Shown here: positions 24,336 through 34,909 of the stretch, piece after piece | Layout of the letters: each line of letters opens with the position of its first letter | Numbering within the stretch: the stretch's first letter is position 1 | DNA from: Macrostomum hystrix | Lineage: Eukaryota; Platyhelminthes; Macrostomidae | DNA length: 64,000 nt | Reading direction: 5' to 3' | Assembly (NCBI GenBank): GCA_950097015.1 | Contig: CATNEN010000032.1 | Location: 2,208,501-2,272,500, forward strand | The notes under the pieces: model-generated | What the model saw: only the letters and a program-made list of their open reading frames with translations | Database searches by the model: none | Told to the model about the DNA's origin: nothing | Translations under genes and position numbers: made by a program

Positions 24336-25045
24336 TCAGAACGCAGACTGGCACTCGCAAATGAAAGGCTGCATGTTGGTGCAGACATTGTCGTCGACTC
24401 ACCCATCGGGAAAGTTCCTCCACAAATCGGCGCATGTGGGACCACTGAGTCCGTTGGGCTCGCCAGCGTGCCAGACGTTGGGGTCGATTTGCTGATTGCA
24501 GGCGGTCCAGACCCAGTTGGCCTTGATCCGCGAATCGATGCCAATTGGCCAAGCTCCGCGAAGGTGCAGTCTGCTGCTTCAGGTAGCGGAGACACCGGGC
24601 TTCATCGAGATCATCTTGTTTATTAGGCTTGGTAAAAAAAACGCACGATTTGGTGAACTGTTTTCTATAGTCGAAAAACTCACGTGGAGAGAACTCCAAG
24701 GCAGTGGTATTATATTTAGCCTTCAGCTTGAGGTGTGTGGGGTCTGATGTTAAATGTTTGAATGTACGCATGCAATCAATCGATAGGGGTGGGTGCAAGG
24801 GGGTAGAAAAACAGGGTCGATCCGCCCGTGACTTTCAGACGAACACCACCTCGCTCAAACGCAAATCTAACAAACAGACGGGCTGCAAAAGTACATTTAC
24901 CTCAAAACCACACCTGCATCCGAAAACTTGGACAGTCCCGGATCAGAACTGCAGGCCAGGTTGGCATTGGCCAATGGTTGAGGAAGTCACGACCTTGTAT
25001 GCGGTGCTGTATGCTGGCATGCTGGTAACCAGGTGGACACAGTGA
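24336..25045 (-). pseudogene. C-type lectin pseudogene (copy 4)
   Basis: Lectin-family sequence runs from 25,045 (the CPPGYQH region) to a stop at 24,336 (FICECQSAF end). It is broken by a foreign stretch of about 290 bp (about 24,617-24,908) inserted at the codon following GDLD/ASDA in the intact copies, by a TGA inside the DGGVDD motif (near 24,405), and by frameshifts. The signal peptide and Cys-rich N-terminus are missing. The C-terminal variable region (GLSGPTCADLWRNFPDG) differs again from the other three copies, so it diverged before the gene died. Confidence 0.8.
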
Positions 25046-25917
25046 AAAAACACAAAAACAAAAACAGTAAGAAATCCTCAATTCTTATAATAAAATATAT
25101 ATCACATGGCTCTGTGTGACTAATCGTTTTACCTCGTTTCAGCCCTCTGCAGCCTATCCATATTGGTATATTGTAGTTAACCCCGCCACCCCAGCAAAAG
25201 AAGTCGAAGCAGCAAAGCGGCGGTGGCACAAAGCAGCGCGAGGAGGGGAAAGCGACCCCTTCCAATGCCGATATATTTGAAAGTCTAGACGAAGCCAAAG
25301 GCGAAATTATTGCGTGGTTCTAAAAGTAATTAAGGTGGAAAGTTGAAATTAAAAATAGAAGAAAAAAAATTGTCGATGCGACACGCGAGCCAAAGCACGG
25401 CACGCGGGTATATAAAACCCCACCCCCCATAAGGGGTGGGTGAGTAAGCAGCGAGAGAAAAGGGGGTGGGTGGATAACACCCATTACACAACAGGCCCTT
25501 ACAAGAGCCCGCCGTGTAATGGAGACATTAGCGGGCGTGAAACACGTTTCAGGGCCGCCCGCTGTGCATATCCATGGAATTCGACCATAGACAACAGCAG
25601 AGGGCGGGCTGCCGTTAGTTTCAACCTCGTTTCAACGCGCGTAGGCTAACTACAATTGACGTGTCTTCCCTGAAGATGACCGATTGTGGTCGAAATGCAT
25701 TTGCAAAATTCTAAGAAAATTTAACTTAAATGTTGATTTTGAGTTTTCACTATTTAATCTGTAGACAAAACTTAAGAAAAATTATTTTCTCTCTTCTTGG
25801 AAGCATTTCAAACGCAAAACTTGGTACCAGTGTCAGTCTATTCCAATAGTACGAGTATTTCTGTTTGTCTGACAAGATAGCGAATTTTTTTACTGCTGAT
25901 TCTCATGTGTGGATATT
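25046..25917. other. intergenic DNA with TATA and hammerhead-like motif
   Basis: Contains TATATAAAA at 25,409-25,417 beside GGGGTGGGTG at 25,433-25,442, and CTGAAGATGACCGATTGTGG...CGAAA at 25,670-25,695, which resembles the conserved end motif of Penelope-like elements. A short Lys/Gln-rich open frame ends at 25,323. No intact gene. Confidence 0.4.
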
Positions 25918-27895
25918 TATTGAAACGTGCGAAAGTACTTTACTGAATGCGTTTTTCTGCTAAGCTAGCTTAAAAATACCAAATGCTTAAAAGCCTTTTT
26001 TCTGTCAAAGGCACGAAATTTTTGCCCATAGAATAAAGTCGAAGACCTGTAGCTCCAAATATTTGAAGGACACTTGCATCAGGCATTTATGCCTCACTGA
26101 AAGGCACTCACTGCTCGGTTTTGTCAAAAACTTCTCGGCCAGTCTCAGCAAGGCATCGAACAAAAATGCGCGAGTGCATTTCAATCCACCTCGGCCAGGC
26201 AGGTGTACAGATCGGCAACGCCTGCTGGGAGCTCTTCTGTCTTGAGCATGGAATTCAGGCGGACGGTATGACAATTTCTGGCAAAGGCTTGTGCGATGAT
26301 TCTCAGTCGCCATTCTTTACGGAGACTTTGTCTGGGCAGTACGTGCCTCGCGCGGTGTTCGTAGACCTCGAGCCGACTGTGATTGACGAAGTTCGCTGTG
26401 GAACCTACAGGCAGCTGTTCCACCCGCAGCAGCTCATCTCTGGCACGGAGGATGCGGCCAACAACTATGCGCGCGGCCACTATACAGTCGGCAAAGATCT
26501 GATTGGCAATGTTCGAGATGTCATCAGCCGTGTGGCGGAGAACTGCTCTGGCCTTCAGGGCTTCCTCGTCTATCACTCGTTCGGCGGAGGCAGCGGCTCG
26601 GGATTCACCTCCTTGCTGATGGACCGGCTGACGTCGGAGTACGGCAAGAAATCCAAGCTTCAGTTCGCCGTCTACCCGGCGCCTCAGGTGTCCACCGCAG
26701 TAGTGGAGCCGTTGAATGCCATCTTGTGCACCCACGGAACACTCCAGCATGCGGATTGCGGCATGATCGTAGACAATGAGGCACTCTACGATATCTGCAG
26801 GAGATATTTGGACATCGGGAGGCCGACTTACACGAATTTGAACCGACTAATCGCCCAAGTTGTGTCGTCAATTACCGCTTCGCTTCGGTTTGATGGCCCT
26901 TTAAACGTGGACTTAACTGAGTTCCAAACAAATCTTGTTCCTTATCCGAAGATTCACTTTCCTCTTGTCACTTATTCGCCTATCATTTCAACGGAAAAGG
27001 CAAATCACGAACAACTGAGCGTCAAAGAAATCACAAACTACTGCTTTGAGACCAGCAACCAGATGGTAAAGTGCGACCCTCGGCACGGCAAGTACATGTC
27101 CTGCTGCCTGCTTTACCGCGGCGATGTCTCATCGAAGGACATCAACGACTCAGTCCAAAAGATCAAGAACAAACGCGAGATTCAGTTTGTCGACTGGTGC
27201 CCGACGGGTTTCAAGGTGGGCATTAACTACCAGCCGCCTACCACAATACCTGGGGGAGACCTAGCCAAGACCCAGCGGGCAGTCTGCATGCTGAGCAACA
27301 CCACAGCCATTGCGGAGGCCTGGGACCGACTGACATACAAGTTTGACCTGCTGTACTCCAAGCGAGCATTCGTGCACTGGTACGTCGGTGAAGGCATGGA
27401 GGAAGGAGAGTTCGCCGAAGCTCGTGAAAACCTAGCAGCCATGCAAAAGGACTATGAAGAAGTCGGAGTGGACAGTGTCGAAGGCGAAGAAGAGGAAATC
27501 GAGGAGTTGGATAAGGATGCGAACGAATGAAGCAAAACTTTGGTTACTTTTTTGCGTAAATTTTGCGTAAGCTACCGGTATGTCTTGAATTGTATGCCTT
27601 GTGCATTTCATTACCTCTTTTTTTGCAAATCTAGCGGCTAAGTCACCATTTAAATCTGTATTGCGGCACTCAGACCAGTGGGTGCTGAGGTTTCGTTGCA
27701 ACTAAGCATCGAAATTCCAGTACCCATTGGGTCGTGTTGGTTTATCTTACTTCGCCGAACCAAATGCATTCGTGGTCTTGTTCGTTTTAAGTATGCATTT
27801 TTCGAGAAAAAACTAAGTACGTTCTTTTATTTTGCTCCATGGTATCATTTTAAGATAATAAAAATCTTGTCAGAAAAAAGCTACTGTTATTGACC
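25918..27895. repeat. segmental duplication unit A (alpha-tubulin 1)
   Basis: Nearly identical to 44,550-46,560, from GAAACGTGCGAAAGTACTTT upstream of the gene to the 3' UTR phrase GTACGTTCTTTTATTTTGCT, then fading. Copies are in the same orientation with ATGs 18,628 bp apart. Confidence 0.9.
26166..27530 (+). CDS. alpha-tubulin 1, intronless, 454 aa
   Basis: Alpha-tubulin, the non-exchangeable-GTP subunit of the microtubule dimer. The MREC start (which fixes the ATG at 26,166), [12 protein letters not shown], Lys40 in SGKG, the GTP-binding tubulin signature [12 protein letters not shown], the catalytic NVDLTEF (Glu254 region) and [15 protein letters not shown] are all present. The region around Lys40 ([17 protein letters not shown]) is divergent. 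The C-terminal tail is [17 protein letters not shown] and lacks the usual terminal Tyr, so it should escape the detyrosination cycle. Intronless structure and divergence suggest a specialised, perhaps testis or retrocopied, isotype; that is inference. It differs from copy 2 at about eight residues. Confidence 0.95.
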   Translation: MRECISIHLGQAGVQIGNACWELFCLEHGIQADGMTISGKGLCDDSQSPFFTETLSGQYVPRAVFVDLEPTVIDEVRCGTYRQLFHPQQLISGTEDAANNYARGHYTVGKDLIGNVRDVISRVAENCSGLQGFLVYHSFGGGSGSGFTSLLMDRLTSEYGKKSKLQFAVYPAPQVSTAVVEPLNAILCTHGTLQHADCGMIVDNEALYDICRRYLDIGRPTYTNLNRLIAQVVSSITASLRFDGPLNVDLTEFQTNLVPYPKIHFPLVTYSPIISTEKANHEQLSVKEITNYCFETSNQMVKCDPRHGKYMSCCLLYRGDVSSKDINDSVQKIKNKREIQFVDWCPTGFKVGINYQPPTTIPGGDLAKTQRAVCMLSNTTAIAEAWDRLTYKFDLLYSKRAFVHWYVGEGMEEGEFAEARENLAAMQKDYEEVGVDSVEGEEEEIEELDKDANE

Positions 27896-27982
27896 TTCAC
27901 TTTGCTTTATTGAAGCACGTCATTCAGTCAAAAGTTCGCCAACAGCTACCCAAAACCACATCTGATTATCATCCCGCTGCTT
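27531..27982 (+). other. 3' UTR and flank of alpha-tubulin 1
   Basis: Homologous to the flank of copy 2 up to about 27,895, then unique. No gene. Confidence 0.6.
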
Positions 27983-28003
27983 AGTCAGTACACAGACTGG
28001 CAC
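27983..28003 (-). pseudogene. stump of a lectin gene 3' end
   Basis: CAGTACACAGACTGGCAC at about 27,986 equals the last codons and stop of lectin 2 (46,570-46,590), which follows tubulin 2 at the same place. Homology stops abruptly, where Polinton-type sequence begins soon after. This implies the duplicated unit once included the lectin gene downstream. Confidence 0.6.
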
Positions 28004-29571
28004 ATCTGGTCGTCCGTTCTTTGCTTGCAGGCATACAAGCGAATTGCTTCTTGTGTGCCATCGTTAAACTCAATAGGCTTCTGAGCAGCAAAAAATAATT
28101 TATACCCCAGAAAGTGGTGTGAACGTTGCTTAACAGCCTTCAAAAGTTTAGACAAACTGATAGCTCGCAGACAACAATGCTACTTATCTTACAGTCACGC
28201 GATAAAAAAGTTGATGCCAGAGGATGGACAAGTGCTGACTTTTGTGAACTATCAGAGGACGATTGAAGTGCCCTTTGTGCTATACGCCGATCTAGAAGCA
28301 TTCCTCTCTACTACTCCGGATGAGCAACAACAAGAGCATAATACTGGTCCTCGACTGCTAGCTGAACATCGTCCAGCAGCGACCGGATTTATTGTTGTTG
28401 CCAGTGGCATGAAAGGACCAGCTCTGAAGGAGGAAGGAGTCGTCAAGTTTTTCATCAACTCAGAGCCAACCAAGTGCATTGAAGATTTCCTCAAAAAATC
28501 GAAAACGTCGCACGTGAGATTAACAGTTGGAACAGAAGCCACAGCTATCAGAAAGCTGACACAGTCATCATGGCAGAAGCGCATTCAACTCTGCTGAGAA
28601 GTGTCACTACTGCAATCAGAGCTTTTCAAGCTCGGTGGACAAGCATCTTGACCAAGATCACCTAACAGGAGCGACAACGGCGCTGCGTGTGCCCGATGCA
28701 ACATGTCTGCGCAGTTGCGGCGTCGCTTCCTACCCGTCTGCGTACATAATATATCTGCGTACGTCTGCGTACGTGCTTACGTCTGCGTACATAAAAATAT
28801 GACATGCACCTGCTCTCTTTTCAACTGCTCTCGACAGAATGCAGCATTGGAGCATCAATGTAGTGCCTCAGACAACTGAGCGCTATCTAGCGATGCGAGC
28901 CAGGTTCCCTGTCGCAGAGATTCTGCTGGAAAATGGAAAGAAAAAGACGCTAAATTTCACCATCCAGTTTGTTGACACATCTCAGTTTCTGCATAGCAAC
29001 CTAGACAAACTGATTCAAGGCGTTCCATTACAGGACCGAGTTTTGACACTGAAGATGAGGCACTCTCAGCCAATGGTGTCTTTCCTTTTGATTTTGTCAA
29101 GCCTGCCGCTGATCTTAATGCCACTCAACGTCCAGGCAAGCATGAATTTCACAACAAGCTAACAAACACACCCTGCAGTCGTGCTACAATCGCTTGGAAT
29201 CAGCTTGAGGTGAAAAATCTAAGCGAGTACATGCTTGCCTACTTGCAACTTGACATCCGACAACCTCGCTGATGTTTTTCAAAGCTTCCGAAAAATAAGT
29301 CTCATGGACGACGGTCTTGATCCAGCGCACTACATAACAACTCCTGGATTGTCTTGGCTTTAAAGTCTTCTAGCTTCAAACTAGAGTTCTGAGCGATCCC
29401 GACATGTACCGCATGTTTGAGCGAGGCATTAGAGGCGGCATGACATTAATCAATTATCATTATGCAAGTTCAACCAAACCTGACATCTCTACTGCTACAG
29501 CCGCAGGTTCGAGTCTTCGTAGCATGAAAACTGAAGCACTTGTCCCAATCGACATGAACAACCTTTATGGT

Positions 29572-29805
29572 TGTGGTGACGTGGCTCTGTTTGCGGCTGG
29601 CTAAGGCAGGTGTGTTGTGCACCTGCCCGGCACGTATCCAATTTTGGAATGTACGTGTGTTGATGTACGTGCTTTTAAACCTTCTATCCAATGTGCATGC
29701 GTGGAGTCTGCTATCGATTTTATAAATAAAATAAAATATAAAAGTCGCTGTGTCATCGCGTTTGGTAGTAGAGTTCGTTCTACAATCTTAAGTGAAGTCT
29801 TTACA
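29572..29805 (+). repeat. Ty3 5' LTR
   Basis: 234 bp from TGTGGTGACGTGGCTCTG to GTCTTTACA. Contains TATAAATAAAATAAAATATAAAA, which could serve as both TATA box and poly(A) signal. Confidence 0.95.
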
Positions 29806-29818
29806 GTGGCGACGAGAA

Positions 29819-32800
29819 ATGAGCCTAGTTGGCTCTATTGAACCCTTTGAAGAGGGGACAGAAAAATGGCAGCAGTACCAGGAAAGACTGGAGCAGTTTT
29901 TCGAGGCCAATGATATCAAAGATGAGAAAAAGCGCGCCGTTCTCCTCAGTGTCTGCGGCAAGAAGACTTACCAGCTAATAGCCAGCCTGCTAGCTCCTGG
30001 TACTCCGGCTGCAAGCAGCTATGCAGACATCTGCGAAACGCTGAAGAATCACTTCGACCCCGAGCCACCCGAGATCGTTCTGCGCTTCCGTTTCTACACC
30101 CGAAGTCGCCGTGCCGGCGAGTCAATTGCTGACTTCCTCGCCGACCTTCGCAGACTGGCCAGGGACTGCAACTTTGGCAGCAGCCTGGACAGCATGCTCA
30201 GGGACAGGTTCGTGCTTGGCATCAACGACGAAAACATCCAGCGGAGGCTGCTGTCAGAGCGGAAGCTTACGCTCGACACCGCACTGTCTCGAGCCCAGGC
30301 CGAAGCTTCAGCAGCCGAAGGGAACCTGATGGTGACCAAATCTTCGGCCAGCCAGGAGGCCTTCCAAATCGCCAAGCAGCCGGTCGCTAAGCGCTGTTTT
30401 CGGTGTCTCTCGCAGCGGCACGCGGCTGCCAAGTGCACCTTCGTTGACAAAAAATGCTTCAATTGCTCGAAGCTGGGCCACGCGGCTGCTGCCTGCAAGT
30501 CGCCGGCTGCCACAAATCGTCGGGGCGATCAGGCCGTCAGGGAGGTCGAGCTGGAAGAGGAAGAGACGCATTCACTGCACGTAATGGTTGAACGACGGAG
30601 AGGGAAGATTCCGCCGATCGAGACAACGGTGCTTATCGATGGCACGCCGGTGCGCATGGAGATTGACACCGGCGCGTCGGTCTCACTCATTTCGTCGGAC
30701 ACCTTCCGCTCAGAGCTGCGAGGACGGCCCAAGCTTGAGCCCGCCAACGCCCACCTGCGCACGTATTCAGGAGAGCCTGTTCCGCTGCTCGGCAGAATCA
30801 TCGTCCAAGTGCGGGCGGCTGGAGCGACCAAGGAGCTTCCACTGCTTGTCGTCAACGGCTCAGGTTCGAACCTGATCGGCCGCGACTGGCTTGCTGACCT
30901 GCCTCTGGACTGGCGCAGCATCAAGCAGGTGACCAAGGACGGCGAGCACCCGAGAATCCGCGCCCTGCTTGACCAGTACGCCGATGTTTTTGAGCCCGGA
31001 CTCGGTAAGTGCAATGGGCCACCTGTACGGCTGCACTTGAAAGACGGAGCCCGGCCTCGATTTTTCAAAGCGCGCACCGTTCCCTTTGCTCTCAAAGCCA
31101 AGGTGGAGGCCCAGCTCGACAAAGAAATCGAGCAGGGCGTGCTCGTTCCCGTGAACAGCTCGGACTACGCATCGCCGATCGTGCCGGTCCTCAAGTCCGA
31201 CGGCTCGGTGCGCATCTGTGCGGACTTTAAGCAGACGGTCAACATCAACATCGAGCCTGACAAGTACCCGCTGCCACGCATTGACGAGCTTTTTGCCAAG
31301 CTGGCCGGCGGCCAAAAGTTCACCAAGCTCGACTTGTCGCAGGCCTACTCCCAGATGCCGCTTGACGAAGCAGCCCAGCAACTCTGCACCATCAACACCT
31401 CTAAGGGCCTGCTTCGGTATACCCGGCTGCCGTTCGGCGTCGCTCCAGCTGTCGGCATCTTCCAGCGGTACATGGACAGCCTGCTGCAGTCCATCCCGCA
31501 TGTCGCCTGCTTCATTGATGATCTGATCATTACTGGTGCTGACGACGGAAGCCATTTACGCTCCCTAGAGCTGGTGCTGCAGCGACTGCAACAGAGCGGT
31601 CTGCGCTGCGGCCTCGGCAAGTGCAACTTCATGCAGGAGAGCGTCTGCTACCTAGGCCACAGGATCGACGCCGCAGGCCTCCATCCGCTTCAGGACAAGG
31701 TGCGCGCGATCGTGGACGCTCCACCACCGCGGAATGTGACGCAGCTCCGCAGCTTCCTTGGCATGGTCAACTATTATGGCAAGTTCATGCCGAACTTATC
31801 TGCCGAGCTGGCATCGCTGCACCGCCTACTAGACCAGGGCGCCGAGTGGCGTTGGGGTGCCCCGCAAGACGCCGCGTTCAACAAGTGCAAGAAGCTCCTC
31901 AGTAAGGCGCCGGTCCTGGTGCATTTTGACGACAGCAAGCCATTGGTCCTGGAGTGCGACGCCTCGCCGTACGGCATCGGCGCTGTCATCAGCCACCGGA
32001 TTAACGGCATCGACCAGCCGATCGCTTTCGCTTCACGCTCGTTGCACGACGCCGAGACAAGGTATTCCCAGTTGGACAAGGAAGCCCTAGCAATAATCTT
32101 CGGCGTAAAACGCTTTCACTCGTACCTGTACGGCCGGAAATTCACACTCATCAGCGACCACAAGCCGCTGCTGGGGCTGCTGCATGAAGGCAAGCCGATT
32201 CCTGCGATGGCATCAGGCAGGATCCAGCGGTGGGCGCTTCTCCTGTCCGCCTACAGTTACACGATGGAGCACCGGTCCGGCCGATCGCTGCTGCGAGCGG
32301 ACGCGCTGAGCCGGCTGCCGCTTCCCGAGAGACCGCGGGACGCACCAGTACCAGCAGACGTGGTTCTCGTCATGGACATGCTGGACGAAGGACCGGTCAC
32401 AGCCGGAGACATTCGAGTCTGGACCCGGAAGGACCCGGTCCTTTCCAGAGCGCTGCACTTCACCGAATGCGGCTGCTGGCCGGAGCAGACGAGCCCAGAA
32501 CTGCAGCCGTATCGATCCCGACGCGACCAGCTCAGCGTGCAGGACGGCTGTCTGCTCTGGGGCACTCGAGTCGTGGTGCCGCACGCCGGCCGGTCTGCGC
32601 TGCTACAGTGTCTGCACCAAGGACACCAGGGTGCGTCCAGAATGAAGGCGCTCGCTCGAAGTTTCTTTTGGTGGCCCAAGTTGGATGAGGCGATCGAGCA
32701 GCTTGCCAGTGACTGCGCGGACTGTCGAGAGCTGCAGAAGTCACCGGCACCGGTTCCGCTGCACCCATGGGCGTGGCCGGACAGGCCGTGGTCGCGCCTC

Positions 32801-33679
32801 CATATTGATTTTGCAGGCCCAGTCGAGGGCAAGATGCTGCTGGTGGTAGTCGATGCCCACTCCAAGTGGATGGACGTGCATGTCATGACGTCCACAACTT
32901 CGGCGGCGACCATCCAGAGGCTGCGGGAGAGCTTCTGCACTCATGGGCTGCCAGACATCATCGTGACGGACAACGGCCCCAACCTGGTCAGCGAGGAGAT
33001 GGAGAAGTTCCTGCAGCAGAATGGCATCCGGCACGTGCGGACCGCGCCCTACCACCCGGCGTCCAACGGGCAGGCGGAGCGAGCGGTCCAAACGCTAAAG
33101 AAGTCGCTGGCGAAGCAGAAGAGCGGCTCGCTGGAGGGCCGGGTGGCGCGCTTCCTACTGACCTACCGCGTGACGCCGCACGCCACGACTGGCGCCCCGC
33201 CGTGTGAACTGCTGATGGGAAGGCGGCTGCGGTCCCTACTCGATCGAGTGCGGCCGGATCTTCCAGCGAGGGTGGCTCTCCAGCAAGCGATACAGAAACA
33301 GCAACACGACGCCAACGCCCGTGATCGCCACATCGAGGTAGGCGATGCTGTGGTGGCGAGAGATTTCGCGGCCGATGGCAGATGGAAGCCGGCAGTGGTG
33401 ACTGCCAGCTCCGGAGCGGCGTCTTTCTCGTGCCAGTTCGACGACGGCCGGCAGGCTCAGCGCCACATCGATCAGCTGCGCAAGCCGCTGCCAACCGCGC
33501 CAGCCGCTGCGGCCCAGGAGTCGGAAGCCGAGCCTGTCGCGGAACCGGCGGCAGCGGAAACCCAGACATCGGCTGCGGCAGCTGCGGTCGCCAGCGACAC
33601 CGCAGACACGGGCGACCCGGTGCCGATTCGACGGTCAACCAGGCAGCGAGCTACACCGGACAGACTGAGCTATTTTTGA
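29819..33679 (+). CDS. Ty3-type Gag-Pol polyprotein, 1,286 aa, intact
   Basis: I start at the ATG at 29,819 (MSLVGSIEPF), the first after the primer site, because the upstream ATG at 29,792 lies in the LTR. Order: Gag; two CCHC knuckles CFRCLSQRHAAAKC and CFNCSKLGHAAAAC (residues about 191-226); aspartic protease DTGASVSLIS (about 282); reverse transcriptase with KLDLSQAYSQM and CFIDDLII (about 565; Phe-Ile-Asp-Asp variant of the YxDD box); RNase H (ECDASPYGIGAV, about 711); integrase HHCC zinc site (H-x3-H ... CADC, about 933-968) and DDE core (HIDFAG, TDNGPN, NGQAERAV). RNase H before integrase marks the Ty3 order. The sequence looks Mag/K02A2.6-like, common in invertebrates. Gag and Pol are in one frame. 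All catalytic residues are present. Confidence 0.95.
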   Translation: MSLVGSIEPFEEGTEKWQQYQERLEQFFEANDIKDEKKRAVLLSVCGKKTYQLIASLLAPGTPAASSYADICETLKNHFDPEPPEIVLRFRFYTRSRRAGESIADFLADLRRLARDCNFGSSLDSMLRDRFVLGINDENIQRRLLSERKLTLDTALSRAQAEASAAEGNLMVTKSSASQEAFQIAKQPVAKRCFRCLSQRHAAAKCTFVDKKCFNCSKLGHAAAACKSPAATNRRGDQAVREVELEEEETHSLHVMVERRRGKIPPIETTVLIDGTPVRMEIDTGASVSLISSDTFRSELRGRPKLEPANAHLRTYSGEPVPLLGRIIVQVRAAGATKELPLLVVNGSGSNLIGRDWLADLPLDWRSIKQVTKDGEHPRIRALLDQYADVFEPGLGKCNGPPVRLHLKDGARPRFFKARTVPFALKAKVEAQLDKEIEQGVLVPVNSSDYASPIVPVLKSDGSVRICADFKQTVNINIEPDKYPLPRIDELFAKLAGGQKFTKLDLSQAYSQMPLDEAAQQLCTINTSKGLLRYTRLPFGVAPAVGIFQRYMDSLLQSIPHVACFIDDLIITGADDGSHLRSLELVLQRLQQSGLRCGLGKCNFMQESVCYLGHRIDAAGLHPLQDKVRAIVDAPPPRNVTQLRSFLGMVNYYGKFMPNLSAELASLHRLLDQGAEWRWGAPQDAAFNKCKKLLSKAPVLVHFDDSKPLVLECDASPYGIGAVISHRINGIDQPIAFASRSLHDAETRYSQLDKEALAIIFGVKRFHSYLYGRKFTLISDHKPLLGLLHEGKPIPAMASGRIQRWALLLSAYSYTMEHRSGRSLLRADALSRLPLPERPRDAPVPADVVLVMDMLDEGPVTAGDIRVWTRKDPVLSRALHFTECGCWPEQTSPELQPYRSRRDQLSVQDGCLLWGTRVVVPHAGRSALLQCLHQGHQGASRMKALARSFFWWPKLDEAIEQLASDCADCRELQKSPAPVPLHPWAWPDRPWSRLHIDFAGPVEGKMLLVVVDAHSKWMDVHVMTSTTSAATIQRLRESFCTHGLPDIIVTDNGPNLVSEEMEKFLQQNGIRHVRTAPYHPASNGQAERAVQTLKKSLAKQKSGSLEGRVARFLLTYRVTPHATTGAPPCELLMGRRLRSLLDRVRPDLPARVALQQAIQKQQHDANARDRHIEVGDAVVARDFAADGRWKPAVVTASSGAASFSCQFDDGRQAQRHIDQLRKPLPTAPAAAAQESEAEPVAEPAAAETQTSAAAAAVASDTADTGDPVPIRRSTRQRATPDRLSYF

Positions 33680-33778
33680 CCGACTGACTGAGTTGTTACT
33701 TTTGCCATGACTTTTGCTTTCCTTGATAATTTACCTTGCTTGCCATCTCCCCCCGGTTCCTGTTTTGGTGGGGAGGGA

Positions 33779-34012
33779 TGTGGTGACGTGGCTCTGTTTG
33801 CGGCTGGCTAAGGCAGGTGTGTTGTGCACCTGCCCGGCACGTATCCAATTTTGGAATGTACGTGTGTTGATGTACGTGCTTTTAAACCTTCTATCCAATG
33901 TGCATGCGTGGAGTCTGCTATCGATTTTATAAATAAAATAAAATATAAAAGTCGCTGTGTCATCGCGTTTGGTAGTAGAGTTCGTTCTACAATCTTAAGT
34001 GAAGTCTTTACA
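33779..34012 (+). repeat. Ty3 3' LTR
   Basis: 234 bp, same sequence as the 5' LTR as far as I could compare, ending GTCTTTACA before the ATGGT duplication. Confidence 0.95.
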
Positions 34013-34450
34013 ATGGTCATGCTCTATCAATGAACCTTCCAGTCGATTCGTTTGAGTGGGAGTCCACTGAAGAGCTCGAGCACTGGAATGAAGAAGCAAT
34101 TCTTGCACTTCATGACGATGTCTAAACTGCCTATCTCTTTGAATTGGACCTCGAGTATCTAGAGGAAATTCACGACAAAACTCAGGAGTTTCCATTCGCA
34201 CCTGAAAAGGCCACTCCAGAAGTCGACAACTTTCCTGCTTACATGAAGGAGCTATGAAACACGCTGCATCCAGAACAAGCTTACCGTGGAACTGAGAAAC
34301 TGCTACTCATGGCAAGCTTAACTATGTTGCTCACAGCCGAATTTCGAAATTTTATCTACGGCACGGTATGAAGATCAGAAAGGTCATTCGAGCTATTCCA
34401 ACAGTTCGAATTTCGCATCAGCCTGAGCGCTCAGAAATTCTCGCTTCAAA

Positions 34451-34909
34451 ACCGAATCTGAAGTCAAATATATTTACATTTTATTAAATATCGTATCCAG
34501 TTAGACAGATAGAATCAAATTGCGTCTATGGACTTAGAACCACTTAAAATGTACGGTCCATTGTGAAAAAGCAAGCATTTATAGTACTGAAGTTTGCACA
34601 AAATTGCGGGAAAGCTTTCAGGTTCATATTGTGCGTTTTTTTAACTATTGCGACAATAGAAAGGGGCGATGCATGTAGTAAACTGAGTTCTCAATGAGCA
34701 ATAATAGTTTTAATTTGTACACAAATGGACTGATGAGGCAGCGGTTGAGCAGGCACTCTTGCGATGCAGCATAGCCACGAAGCGACGAGCAGCCCTGACT
34801 GAGTCTGAATAGCTTCGGGCGCCACAAATACTCAGCTGACCTGTTGAATAGAGCAGCAGAGTCACTCTAGGATTCCGCATCCTATTGATGAGCACTCGAG
34901 GTCGGTAAA
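34451..34909. other. degenerate spacer inside the Polinton
   Basis: Follows the truncated PolB. No motif recognised. Confidence 0.4.

Larger units (their letters stand above)
29567..34017 (+). mobile_element. Ty3-type LTR retrotransposon, complete, with ATGGT target duplication
   Basis: Element 29,572-34,012 flanked by ATGGT at 29,567-29,571 and 34,013-34,017. Both LTRs are 234 bp (TG...CA) and looked identical by eye. A tRNA primer site TGGCGACGA follows one base after the 5' LTR (29,807) and fits the 3' end of a tRNA-Ser. A polypurine tract GGTGGGGAGGGA precedes the 3' LTR (33,767-33,778). The open frame is intact, so the insertion is young and possibly competent. Its GC content is far above the surrounding DNA. 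Confidence 0.95.
28130..34450 (+). pseudogene. Polinton-type DNA polymerase B (PolB), broken and split by a Ty3 element
   Basis: Segments in order: exonuclease-domain start with VPFVLYADLEAFL (28,265-28,310), which carries the first exonuclease acidic pair; a Cys/His and CNM-type segment (28,590-28,740) containing short TCTGCGTACG repeats; INVVPQTTERY (28,850); a block with FVDTSQFLHSNLDKL (28,970-29,020) and the following region; then MYRMFERGIRGGMTL and IDMNNLYG (29,404-29,571), the start of the palm. The Ty3 element interrupts exactly here, and the frame resumes at 34,018 with the next residues and runs in pieces to about 34,440. Frameshifts and stops occur throughout (for example near 28,595, 29,270 and 34,125). 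The C-terminal polymerase motif with the DTD catalytic Asp is missing. PolB copies element DNA from a protein primer. Confidence 0.8.

Noticed and set aside
30529-33687. Several 100-230 aa frames opposite or overlapping the Ty3 polyprotein
   Set aside because: Shadow frames of a GC-rich coding sequence without domains.
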